This document shows positions 1 to 5,833 of a stretch of DNA of 42,177 bases, piece after piece (positions within the stretch are counted from its first letter, which is position 1; each line of letters begins with the position of its first letter). The stretch covers positions 1 to 42,177 of the IMG/VR virus record IMGVR_UViG_3300046048_000092. The stretch is one strand, 5' to 3'. The notes under the pieces were generated by a model that was not told where the DNA came from, did not search any database, and worked only from the letters and a program-made list of their open reading frames with translations. Source of the DNA: a virus. The position numbers and the translations under genes were made by a program.

Positions 1-159
1 TATCATGCCAAAATGAAATGCCGGATTCGACCACCATTCGGCAGTAAGAATTGTGCCAACCCAAAATCTGTTTTCCACCAGTTTCGAAATAGAGGCCGTT
101 CGCAAACACCAATTACTATTTCAGAGCTGAAACCATAGATAATGAAATTCAATATCAAT
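1..159. other. AT-rich non-coding stretch at the left edge
   Basis: This stretch is clearly richer in A and T than the rest of the window and holds no convincing gene. A 69-codon frame crosses it but also reads through the terminator at 160-194, so it is not believed. A GAGGCCGTT copy at 92-100 repeats the right arm of that terminator hairpin and could pair with its left arm instead. It is probably the gap between two transcription units. Confidence 0.5.
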
Positions 160-194
160 AAGAAACGGCCTCCAATCAAGAACTGGAGGCCGTT
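160..194 (-). terminator. rho-independent terminator closing the leftmost operon
   Basis: A perfect 11-bp inverted repeat (164-174 with 184-194) encloses a 9-nt loop. On the minus strand the stem is followed directly by TTTCTTATT. It lies about 40 nt after the stop of the DUF5664 gene, as expected for the end of a leftward transcript. Confidence 0.85.
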
Positions 195-230
195 GATGGC
201 ATTTCCCGACACTATCCCAACGATTCGGCG

Positions 231-593
231 CTAGTGCTCGCTTTTCGGGTCGTTCGGCTTGGCATAGCCCAGGCCGAGACGCCAGATCGCGATCAGTACA
301 CAGGCCCCGGCATGGAACAAATGATGCACGCCGGACTCGGGGTCGATGTCATCCTCCGAGGGATCGGTCCAGGCCAGAATGTGACGGAGCGCGGCACCGC
401 CGTAGGTCTGACGAATCGCGTACTCAGATTCGTCGGGATATGTGTCCTGCCAGTTGAATGGTAGGTACTTCTTGGAGCCGAACTCCATTGCCGCCGCGAT
501 CCCGGCCAGGCCGCGCAATGGTAGCAGCCCGAGCGGTGCCTTGATTCCCTGTGGCTTCAGGTCGGCAGAACTCTTCGCGCTCACATGCTCCAT
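231..593 (-). CDS. DUF5664 family protein, predicted dATP/dGTP pyrophosphohydrolase-like
   Basis: The 120-residue protein has the DUF5664 layout: LGLLPLRGL near residue 21, EFGSKKYLPFNW near 37-48, AALRHILAWTD near 67-77, then an acidic DIDPESGVHHLFHAGACVL block near 82-100. The GSKKY, LRH and HLFHA residues match the family, which Pfam describes as dATP/dGTP diphosphohydrolase N-terminal-like and which includes relatives of phage MazZ. A nucleotide-pool role is inferred from the family. It is the last gene of its run and overlaps the preceding gene by 13 nt. A GTG inside the ATGTGA overlap is a possible alternative start. Confidence 0.72.
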   Translation of the reverse strand: MEHVSAKSSADLKPQGIKAPLGLLPLRGLAGIAAAMEFGSKKYLPFNWQDTYPDESEYAIRQTYGGAALRHILAWTDPSEDDIDPESGVHHLFHAGACVLIAIWRLGLGYAKPNDPKSEH

Positions 594-898
594 TTCAGGA
601 ACTCCTCCACTGAGTAGAAGATCGGAATCCCGTGACGTGTCGCCTCGGCAATCTCAAGTTCGGAACCACTACTCTCCCCAGGCAAGCGGATCAATGCGTC
701 ACACTGCCGCAGCCATTCGAAGTCCCAGTCCAACCACTTCTCAGCAGGGCCTGGGTACATCACATCCCAGATCCCATTCAGGTGCGGAATGAATGGGTAG
801 TGACCGGCGCGAAGCAGTTGTTCCCCCGCACTGATCGCGTTCTGGATGTTCTGTCCCCGTGGCCCGAGCGCGATCGGTCCTGCGACATAGACCCTCAC
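581..898 (-). CDS. nucleoside 2-deoxyribosyltransferase-like protein (DUF4406 type)
   Basis: The sequence opens with the VYVAGPI strand and ends with a GSELEIAEATRHGIPIFY helix-strand, hallmarks of the small Rossmann-like deoxyribosyltransferase / deoxynucleotide N-hydrolase fold. The Glu in SELEIAEA is the likely catalytic or substrate residue. About 105 residues is normal for phage DUF4406 proteins. I chose the GTG at 898 because it overlaps the upstream stop as GTGA and has AGAGG just before it; a GTG at 907 is also possible. A second such enzyme lies at 16976-17344. The exact substrate is unknown. Confidence 0.7.
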   Translation of the reverse strand: MRVYVAGPIALGPRGQNIQNAISAGEQLLRAGHYPFIPHLNGIWDVMYPGPAEKWLDWDFEWLRQCDALIRLPGESSGSELEIAEATRHGIPIFYSVEEFLKWSM

Positions 899-1089
899 GT
901 CTGCCACCTCTGCAATGCGATCATCACTGAGGTGTAGTCCGGGTGCGAGTTCCCGAACCTAGGCCCGGTGGCATAAACCACCAGCCGCATCGTGGCCCAG
1001 TACACGAGTGGGCGGGGAAGCAGCCGAGCCAGCCCGCGCCAGAACGTTTCCCTGGCCTCGATCAGCCAGAGCTTGAATTGGAACCGCAT
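895..1089 (-). CDS. small basic protein of unknown function
   Basis: A 64-residue protein with an ATG preceded by GAGGAG at good spacing. Its stop overlaps the next gene as GTGA and its start lies inside the end of the upstream MazG-like gene. It is rich in Arg and Trp, with an amphipathic or weakly hydrophobic stretch near LARLLPRPLVYWATMRLVVY (20-39). No family is recognised. Translational coupling and the ribosome site are the main support. Confidence 0.6.
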   Translation of the reverse strand: MRFQFKLWLIEARETFWRGLARLLPRPLVYWATMRLVVYATGPRFGNSHPDYTSVMIALQRWQT

Positions 1090-1358
1090 CCTGTCTCCTC
1101 TGCTTGGATGTACATTCGGCGAAGCACCGACGATGCGTCGATGATCTCGGCGCGGAATCGGTCCACGTCCCCACCTTCCAGACTCGCCTTTGCCAGTTCG
1201 CCGATCTCTTCCATCAGCACGATCATCAGCAGTGCCGTGCTTCGATTCTCATGGTTCGATTCGCACTGCTCGATCGTGAGGGCGTCGAACTCGAAGCCGC
1301 GTTCCGCAGCGGGATCACCGCAACTGGCACAGAGCGGGTCACCACACATGCAACTCAT
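1062..1358 (-). CDS. MazG-like NTP pyrophosphohydrolase
   Basis: The 98-residue protein contains the all-alpha NTP pyrophosphatase pattern: EEIGELAKASLEGGD near residues 50-64 and EIIDASSVLRRM near 71-82. The EExxE and ExxD residues are the Mg-binding set. The N-terminus has a Cys-rich CMCGDPLCASCGD segment that may bind zinc and is not part of the classical domain. The ATG overlaps the upstream endolysin stop as ATGA with GGAG before it. It probably removes an unwanted nucleoside triphosphate, fitting the DUF5664 and deoxyribosyltransferase neighbours. Substrate unknown. Confidence 0.65.
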   Translation of the reverse strand: MSCMCGDPLCASCGDPAAERGFEFDALTIEQCESNHENRSTALLMIVLMEEIGELAKASLEGGDVDRFRAEIIDASSVLRRMYIQAEETGCGSNSSSG

Positions 1359-1789
1359 GCTTGCTCCAGATGGCCTTCATCCCATCCCCACTTCACGCCG
1401 CCCGTGACTACAATGCCGCGAGCGGCCAGGAAACCAACGATGTACGCGGCCCGCTTCGCCACTTCGAGCTTGTCCCATGTCGGACGGCCGCCGACGAATG
1501 CTGCGATATCGACCGCCTCACCATAACCATTGCCGTCGTGGTCCTGATGATTAGACAATAGGATGATACCGTCGCGATACGTCACAACCAAGCCAGCATC
1601 CACGATCTCACCATCCTCGTCTCGACCCTGGAACCACAGATCCTGCTGCTCGTCTCGGGTCCGAAGTCCGCTGACTGCACCGAAGTCCAGCCAGTCCGGC
1701 GCTGCTAGCAACGCATCAAGGATTGCGTCTCCCATCTTCGGCTCGATGGTCTTGAGTACCGACCGTGTTCGCTTCCCTGCCTTCGCCAT
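1355..1789 (-). CDS. peptidoglycan peptidase of the M15 family (endolysin)
   Basis: The 144-residue protein shows the LAS/VanY-type peptidase layout: SGLRTRDEQQDLWFQGR near 40-56, an H-bearing NHQDHDGNGYGEAVDIAAF segment with the zinc His/Asp, then KWGWDEGHLEQ at the C-terminus with the last zinc His. This matches phage L-alanyl-D-glutamate or D-Ala-D-Ala carboxypeptidase endolysins such as that of T5. No signal peptide or cell-wall-binding domain is seen, so release would need a holin. ATG with GGGAG upstream. It sits next to the ClpP-like gene rather than in an obvious lysis cassette. Confidence 0.82.
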   Translation of the reverse strand: MAKAGKRTRSVLKTIEPKMGDAILDALLAAPDWLDFGAVSGLRTRDEQQDLWFQGRDEDGEIVDAGLVVTYRDGIILLSNHQDHDGNGYGEAVDIAAFVGGRPTWDKLEVAKRAAYIVGFLAARGIVVTGGVKWGWDEGHLEQA

Positions 1790-1790
1790 G

Positions 1791-2360
1791 CTACCACTCC
1801 CTCAGAATTCTGTCAATCAGCCCCAGCTCCAGGGCTTGATCGGCCGTGAGATACGTCTCGTCAATCAGCATCTTGCGCAGCTTCGCGACGGGATACTTGG
1901 GCTGCTTCTCGCGGATCCGCCGCAGGTAGGTGTCCTCCATCAACTTCATCAACCGCTCGTTCTCTTTCGCCACGGCGCGCGCAACGTGGGCGTTCTCCTC
2001 ATACCCCCAGCTACCATAGTGCAGCATCATGCAGCAGTGCTGTGACATTACGCGATCGTCCGCCGCTTGCGGAATCCACGAGCCCATCGACATCGCCATG
2101 CCGTAGAGGGTGATGGTGACAGGAGCGTGGCTGCTGGCGATCGCGTCGTAGATGCCGAGCCCGCAGTATTCGTCTCCGCCCCCGCTGTTCATGATGATGC
2201 TGATGGGTTCACTGCTCTGAGCTAGCAGTACGTGCATTGCCTTGAGGAAGAACTCTGCCATCTCCTCTTCGACCTCACCGCCGATGAAGATGGTGCGCGT
2301 AGGGACGTGCAGACTGTAGTCGAAGAATCGGTCAATATCGTCACGGCGAAGCTGGCCCAT
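1791..2360 (-). CDS. ClpP-like serine protease
   Basis: The 189-residue protein has the ClpP fold signature: IIMNSGGGDEYCGLGIYDAI (oxyanion region, 56-75), the nucleophile in GMAMSMGSW (Ser91), MMLHYGSWG (His114), and an acidic residue near 167-168 before YLTADQALELGLIDRIL (170-186). Length is that of mature ClpP. In phages such proteins are usually prohead proteases, but here no capsid gene is nearby and the neighbours are endolysin and nucleotide enzymes. It could process structural proteins in trans, or work with or interfere with the host Clp system. The ATG overlaps the end of the preceding gene by 20 nt. Confidence 0.83.
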   Translation of the reverse strand: MGQLRRDDIDRFFDYSLHVPTRTIFIGGEVEEEMAEFFLKAMHVLLAQSSEPISIIMNSGGGDEYCGLGIYDAIASSHAPVTITLYGMAMSMGSWIPQAADDRVMSQHCCMMLHYGSWGYEENAHVARAVAKENERLMKLMEDTYLRRIREKQPKYPVAKLRKMLIDETYLTADQALELGLIDRILREW

Positions 2361-2547
2361 AGGATACTACCCACTTGTTGATGTCATCTTGAGAATAGGG
2401 TGTGGTCGTATTCAGGATTGCTTCCCGCAGCCCGTTGCTGGGCGCAGTCAACCATTCGCGAGCCTCCCGGCCCACGTCGTCGTCACGCATCGCGTCCTGG
2501 CCTGCTTGAATGAGCACGGCCTGCCCGAGCCGCACCCAGTCGATCAC
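2341..2547 (-). CDS. small protein of unknown function upstream of the ClpP-like gene
   Basis: A 68-residue acidic protein beginning at a GTG that overlaps the upstream stop as GTGA, with GAGGT just before it. Its end overlaps the ClpP-like start by 20 nt, suggesting coupled translation. No domain is recognised. Confidence 0.55.
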   Translation of the reverse strand: MIDWVRLGQAVLIQAGQDAMRDDDVGREAREWLTAPSNGLREAILNTTTPYSQDDINKWVVSYGPASP

Positions 2548-3385
2548 TTACCTCGTGGCCCCCGCCTTGCCAATTCAGTAGCGGCAGCTCTACTGAGAGG
2601 GGTGTTCTTCGTGCTGTCTCGAACGATCTGCTCAAGTGATGTCGCGCTGATTCGTGTGACATCAACCTGGGCCTTACCGCTGCGAGCAAGCTGACTGACC
2701 TTCCGCGCTGAACGGTCGATTCCATCCTGTGCCATTCCAAGCCTCCATCGAAGGGGATATCTGACACAATACGGACGAGCGGCTCTGCTGGCAATGGATC
2801 CTCCCATTCAGCACCCAATCGCCATGATGCGCACACCATTCCAGCCAGAAAGCCCAGAATGAAGACCAGGGCCGTGAGTAGTCGGCCGATAACTGGGCGG
2901 GCAGGCGGCTGGGTAGGACTACTATGTGGCACGGCCACAGTTTCCCCAGCACTTGTCAGCCCTTCGGCCTGCCCCCCCATCTCCCGCTCGGCTTCGGCGA
3001 GCTTGTCGGCCATACGATCAACCTCGCGGGTTGAAAAGTGAAACTGCCCCGCCATCGCACCAGTGATGCTCTGTGCCAACTGGTTTCTCACTTCCCTCAC
3101 CAGCTCTTGTGCTCGGCTAGTCATCTCCCTCACTCTTCCCCCCATCTCCGCGTCGGGGAGCGCGTGGGACTTGTAACCGCAGCAGTACTTGTCGTGCAGC
3201 TCGGCGTCGGTGGGCTGGGTGCGGCGGTTCCAGGCGGCAGTAGCCTCTTCGTTAGTGCTCTTTTCGTGAAGCACCAATACTCTGCATTCCCCCATACAAC
3301 CCACATATGCACCCTTCCCCAAAGACGCTCTCCACAGCTCGGCTGGTCCGCCGCAGTGTGGGCACGGCTTCAGCGGCTCACTCAT
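2483..3385 (-). CDS. Lar-type restriction-alleviation zinc protein with a C-terminal membrane segment
   Basis: The N-terminus (KPCPHCGGPAEL, then GCMGECRV and AAWNRRTQPTDAE) is the Lar family zinc ribbon, known from the Rac prophage for relieving type I restriction. It is followed by a helical region (about 85-150) and a hydrophobic segment (VIGRLLTALVFILGFLAGMV, about 165-184) predicted to cross a membrane. The ATG overlaps the upstream stop as ATGAGTGA. The last 80 or so residues are Arg/Ser-rich, overlap the gene at 2544-2735 in another frame and look like a shadow, so the true 3' end may lie near 2730 or a frameshift may exist. The stated end is the first in-frame stop. Confidence 0.6.
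   Translation of the reverse strand: MSEPLKPCPHCGGPAELWRASLGKGAYVGCMGECRVLVLHEKSTNEEATAAWNRRTQPTDAELHDKYCCGYKSHALPDAEMGGRVREMTSRAQELVREVRNQLAQSITGAMAGQFHFSTREVDRMADKLAEAEREMGGQAEGLTSAGETVAVPHSSPTQPPARPVIGRLLTALVFILGFLAGMVCASWRLGAEWEDPLPAEPLVRIVSDIPFDGGLEWHRMESTVQRGRSVSLLAAVRPRLMSHESARHHLSRSFETARRTPLSVELPLLNWQGGGHEVSDRLGAARAGRAHSSRPGRDA
2544..2735 (-). CDS. small basic protein of unknown function
   Basis: A 63-residue Arg/Ser/Ala-rich protein. The ATG at 2735 was chosen over a longer frame because GGAGG lies 6 nt before it. Its stop forms a GTGA overlap with the next gene. It lies wholly inside the 3' part of the longer Lar-type frame (2483-3385); only one of the two is likely to be genuinely coding here, and the ribosome site and coupling favour this one. 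Confidence 0.5.
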   Translation of the reverse strand: MAQDGIDRSARKVSQLARSGKAQVDVTRISATSLEQIVRDSTKNTPLSRAAATELARRGPRGK

Positions 3386-3545
3386 CGCGTGGCCCCCAAT
3401 CTCGCGTGCAAAGTACGGCCTCAACAACCTCAATGGCGGCTTTTACAAGCAAAACTGCGTGCTGCGGACAGTCGTACCCATCTGCCCAGGCACGTATGTC
3501 AGATATTGCTTTTTGCATCTCGCGGATTGATACATCTCTACTCAT
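3378..3545 (-). CDS. small protein of the duplicated MTNP/MSEP gene block
   Basis: A 55-residue protein beginning MSRDVSIREMQKAI and ending WGPRDE. Its ATG overlaps the upstream stop as ATGAGTAG and its own stop overlaps the Lar gene start as ATGAGTGA. The GGAGGG that serves as its ribosome site is embedded in the upstream Leu-Glu-Gly-Arg codons. It is short, helical and contains no known domain. It is one module in a locally shuffled block. Confidence 0.6.
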   Translation of the reverse strand: MSRDVSIREMQKAISDIRAWADGYDCPQHAVLLVKAAIEVVEAVLCTRDWGPRDE

Positions 3546-3729
3546 CGCGTCCCTCCAGGGCGGCGGCGGCAGCGGCTAAGTTGCGGCGAACCGTATCCAG
3601 TCTGCACGCGATCGTATCGCGACTATAGAGGTATCCGCCGTCCGCATCATTCCATCGCACTACAGCTTCTGAGATACGCGCAACGGCGTCGATCTCATCG
3701 CGGATCGTCTCGATGTGTGGGTTGGTCAT
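3538..3729 (-). CDS. MTNP-module protein (single copy form)
   Basis: A 63-residue protein starting MTNPHIETIRDEIDAV and ending AAAALEGRDE. The same head (MTNPxIExxRD) and tail (ALEGRDE or ALEQREA) occur twice more in the 3925-4470 gene, so this is a paralogous module. The ATG overlaps the upstream stop as ATGA with GGGGGAGG before it. Mostly helical; function unknown. Confidence 0.6.
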   Translation of the reverse strand: MTNPHIETIRDEIDAVARISEAVVRWNDADGGYLYSRDTIACRLDTVRRNLAAAAAALEGRDE

Positions 3730-3932
3730 TGGGGGGCCTCCCCCAGCAGCTCGCGGACGGCGTCTTTGAACTCGGTGTTGTGCATGAGCGGGCTTTGGCC
3801 CGAGCCAATCACGTTACGTCTATGCTTCTGCCACGCTGCCTCGATCTCGGCGTCGGTGGGCTGGGAGCGCTCACAGCATCCCCTGTGCGGGCAGGCGCAA
3901 GCATGGCCTGGTGGCTTCAGCGGCTCACTCAT
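3726..3932 (-). CDS. Lar-like short protein, internally rearranged
   Basis: A 68-residue protein beginning MSEPLKP like the Lar protein at 3385 and sharing its QPTDAE segment, but with the zinc ribbon reduced to CACPHRGCC. The two genes share a 25-bp identical stretch over their starts (3366-3390 and 3913-3937). The C-terminal half (NVIGSG through LLGEAPQ) is of the kind found after Lar domains in phage proteins. ATG overlaps the upstream stop with an embedded GGAGGG. Looks like a recombination product of a Lar-type gene. Confidence 0.58.
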   Translation of the reverse strand: MSEPLKPPGHACACPHRGCCERSQPTDAEIEAAWQKHRRNVIGSGQSPLMHNTEFKDAVRELLGEAPQ

Positions 3933-4470
3933 CGCGTCCCTCCAGGGTGTTGGCCCAGCACACAGCTTCTTTGTACGTCGGCCCTCCAAGAAAGTAGGGA
4001 GGCCCGTCTTCCATCTCTTCGTTAGCGACGATGTACTCTCGCAACTCGCTCGCGACCTCCGCCACCCGCGCCTCGCGCTGCTCCAGGGCGTCGGCGGCGG
4101 CGAATAGACAGATGGCTTGTGCTTTCAGGAGCGGCTGACGGCTGTAGTATACGCAGTGCCGCACGAGAGCGTCGTATTCTTCTTGGTGCCGTCGCGCAAC
4201 ATCGCGCAGCATCTCGATTAGTGGGTTGGTCATGGGCTCTATGAGCTGCGTTAGTGTTTCTTCACCAGCGTCGCGCTCAACTAGCAACGCTTCCATGTAG
4301 CGTTCCGCTTGTGCCTCGCGCTGCTCCAGGGCGTCGGCGGCGTCGCGCAAAGTTTTAGCGTCTGCAAGCTCGGACAACTCAGCGACCGGATGCTTGCACT
4401 TGCGAAACTCAGTGGCGGCGCGCTCTCTTGCTTTAGCGACCTCGCGGATCGTCTCGATTGGGTTGGTCAT
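3925..4470 (-). CDS. fused double MTNP-module helical protein
   Basis: A 181-residue helical protein built of two copies of one module: residues 1-62 (MTNPIETIRE to ADALEQREA) and about 80-150 (MTNPLIEMLRD to ADALEQREA), followed by a third tail ending NTLEGRDE. Start chosen at 4470 because AAGGAG precedes it and the ATG overlaps the upstream stop; a longer frame starts at 4497. The internal MTNP has an ATG at 4233 that could also start a shorter protein. A 30-bp direct repeat (4070-4099, 4313-4342) underlies the two ADALEQREA segments. Function unknown. Confidence 0.6.
   Translation of the reverse strand: MTNPIETIREVAKARERAATEFRKCKHPVAELSELADAKTLRDAADALEQREAQAERYMEALLVERDAGEETLTQLIEPMTNPLIEMLRDVARRHQEEYDALVRHCVYYSRQPLLKAQAICLFAAADALEQREARVAEVASELREYIVANEEMEDGPPYFLGGPTYKEAVCWANTLEGRDE
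4070..4099. repeat. 30-bp direct repeat, copy 1
   Basis: Identical to 4313-4342. Both copies lie inside the fused MTNP-module gene, in the same frame, and encode the DALEQREA segment. They mark the duplication that created the double-module protein. Confidence 0.85.
4313..4342. repeat. 30-bp direct repeat, copy 2
   Basis: Identical to 4070-4099; see that entry. The 243-bp spacing equals 81 codons, so the duplication keeps the reading frame. Confidence 0.85.
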
Positions 4471-4643
4471 GGGCGGGACTCCTTGGTCAAGCCGCAATTA
4501 AAACAGTAGGTGCCATTCCACTCATGCTCGCCTTTGCAGCACGGGCAGTCTTTGTGTTCCGGTCCCCAGCCGCACGCCGTCAACGCATCACCGGCCAAGA
4601 GGCCCGAGGGCGTCAGGTCGTGCAGCCTGTAGTGCGTGATCAC
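4467..4643 (-). CDS. small zinc-ribbon-like protein
   Basis: A 58-residue protein with KDCPCCKGEHEW followed by GTYCFNCGL, a CxxC-CxxC-type zinc site (Cys 33-36 and 47-50). The start is a GTG overlapping the stop of the ribbon-helix-helix gene as GTGA; a longer frame with no other start in its N-terminal half was rejected. Its stop overlaps the next MTNP gene as ATGA. Probably a nucleic-acid-binding or anti-restriction microprotein; not assignable further. Confidence 0.62.
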   Translation of the reverse strand: MITHYRLHDLTPSGLLAGDALTACGWGPEHKDCPCCKGEHEWNGTYCFNCGLTKESRP

Positions 4644-4816
4644 GGCCCGACCAGATCCGAGAGCAGATTGTACAGCCGCGTCGCCGTTGGCACTCCGCTC
4701 TCTTCCGCGAGCGCGCGAAGCGCCTTCTTCTGTGCGACCGAGATGCGAACATTCACCATCACGGTGCGTGCGTTCTCCTTCTCGGGCTTCCGCCCGTACT
4801 GATCGAAGTGCGCCAT
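4640..4816 (-). CDS. ribbon-helix-helix-type small DNA-binding protein
   Basis: A 58-residue protein: a basic tail (GRKPEKENART) leads into VMVNVRISVAQKKALRALAE and SGVPTATRLYNLLSDLV, the strand-helix-helix pattern of Arc/MetJ/CopG-like repressors. It begins at an ATG overlapping the lipoprotein stop (TGATG) and ends in a GTGA overlap with the zinc-ribbon gene. Likely a dimeric repressor, perhaps acting on one of the inverted-repeat promoters in this genome; the target is inference. Confidence 0.65.
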   Translation of the reverse strand: MAHFDQYGRKPEKENARTVMVNVRISVAQKKALRALAEESGVPTATRLYNLLSDLVGP

Positions 4817-5556
4817 CAGAACCTCTCACTTTCCGGCGTCATCCCCAACAGTGCGGCTTCGTTCACCGAGCCGTCGAGGAACGCGCGATGCAGAGAGTCG
4901 ATCAGATCTGGCGGAGCGTGTGTCGCACGTTTATCAGCCAACGGCCTATGCCGTAGCGTGATCGTCCAGCGATAGTTCAACGGCGCGGCTTGGCGCGGTC
5001 CAATGTAGATACTCTCGGTGTAGCGACCGTCGCGCTCATTTACCGGGAACACTCGCCAGCAGCGGTCGGTGATCGGATCGTTCCACTCCTGAATGATGGC
5101 GTTGATCACGATGACCAGGCTGCGAAACTGCATGTACTTGTTCTCTCCGTCCCATTCCTCGGGACGTAGGACACGATGCGCGAACATATTGTGCTCGAAG
5201 TCGACGCCGTACATGATGTTGGATCGAAATGCGGGCCTTCCACGATAGACCCAGCAGCAGGTATCCTGCGACCACAGCCGATCATTCTGGTAGATCGCGT
5301 TGGCCAGAGCGACTACAACGTCGATCAGCTCTGCTGGCCGATCACAGTCTGGAAGCTGATAGTCGACAGGCTCCCATTCGGTCTGGCTCGATGTGCCATA
5401 GGGCGGAATGCGTGGAACCTCGATCTCAAACGGGACATCGTCCTCGATCATTGGAGCAGTCGTACTATTGCAGCCAGTCAGCAACAGCAGTACGAACAGG
5501 CCGAGAATGCCCAGCAGAATGCTGGCCTCAAGTCGAACGCCTCTAGTCCTCATCAT
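4816..5556 (-). CDS. phage-encoded lipoprotein
   Basis: About 246 residues. The N-terminus is basic (MMRTRGVR), then a hydrophobic core (ILLGILGLFVLLLL) and a lipobox LTGC, predicting signal peptidase II cleavage and lipid attachment at Cys. The mature part is soluble and rich in Trp and acidic residues. Start set at the tandem ATG at 5556/5553, overlapping the upstream stop; a longer frame adds an unlikely 14-residue N-terminus. Surface lipoproteins of phages often block superinfection or act as outer-membrane spanins, but this one is too long for a classical o-spanin. Role unknown. Confidence 0.7.
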   Translation of the reverse strand: MMRTRGVRLEASILLGILGLFVLLLLTGCNSTTAPMIEDDVPFEIEVPRIPPYGTSSQTEWEPVDYQLPDCDRPAELIDVVVALANAIYQNDRLWSQDTCCWVYRGRPAFRSNIMYGVDFEHNMFAHRVLRPEEWDGENKYMQFRSLVIVINAIIQEWNDPITDRCWRVFPVNERDGRYTESIYIGPRQAAPLNYRWTITLRHRPLADKRATHAPPDLIDSLHRAFLDGSVNEAALLGMTPESERF

Positions 5557-5755
5557 GGTAGAACGCCTTTGGAATGCCGTAGACCCTGTAGTGGTCATAC
5601 TGGTCCGGTGTGATCTGACCCCGCGAGAGCAGGAACTCTAGCGTGGCGTGTTCTCCTTCGTGACGCCCCAATCCAACCCCCAACTTGGGATTGTTCCGCG
5701 TCGCCACGTTTGCCTTGGTGATGTGGCAGAGCCACGTCAGTAGTTGTTGTCTCAT
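5543..5755 (-). CDS. small protein of unknown function upstream of the lipoprotein
   Basis: A 70-residue protein with AAGGAG six nt before its ATG. It contains GRHEGEHATLEFLLSRGQITPDQYDHYR-like helical content but no domain I recognise. Its stop overlaps the lipoprotein start by 14 nt, so the two are probably translated together. A structured RNA element precedes it (5768-5831). Confidence 0.6.
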   Translation of the reverse strand: MRQQLLTWLCHITKANVATRNNPKLGVGLGRHEGEHATLEFLLSRGQITPDQYDHYRVYGIPKAFYHDED

Positions 5756-5767
5756 CTCATCTCCTTG

Positions 5768-5831
5768 GGGCAGCGGCAGCTCTACTTACCCCAAAACAGC
5801 AGAGCCCGAGGCCGGAATGGCACCGCTGCCC
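5768..5831 (-). promoter_or_regulatory. long-armed RNA hairpin between thyX and the next gene
   Basis: A perfect 9-bp inverted repeat (5768-5776 with 5823-5831) encloses a second 5-bp pairing GCTCT/AGAGC. On the minus strand the outer stem starts 2 nt after the thyX stop and its last base is next to the CAAGGAG ribosome site of the next gene. There is no T tract, so it is not a classical terminator. It could set mRNA stability or modulate ribosome access. Confidence 0.45.
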
Positions 5832-5833
5832 AG

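Noticed and set aside
3-212. 69-codon minus-strand frame at the left edge
   Set aside because: It reads through the clear terminator at 160-194, has no ribosome site and lies in an AT-rich non-coding stretch.
231-593. Proof of a Z (2-aminoadenine) genome from the DUF5664 gene
   Set aside because: DUF5664 proteins are common in ordinary phages and no PurZ or DatZ is visible, so it is kept only as a weak possibility.
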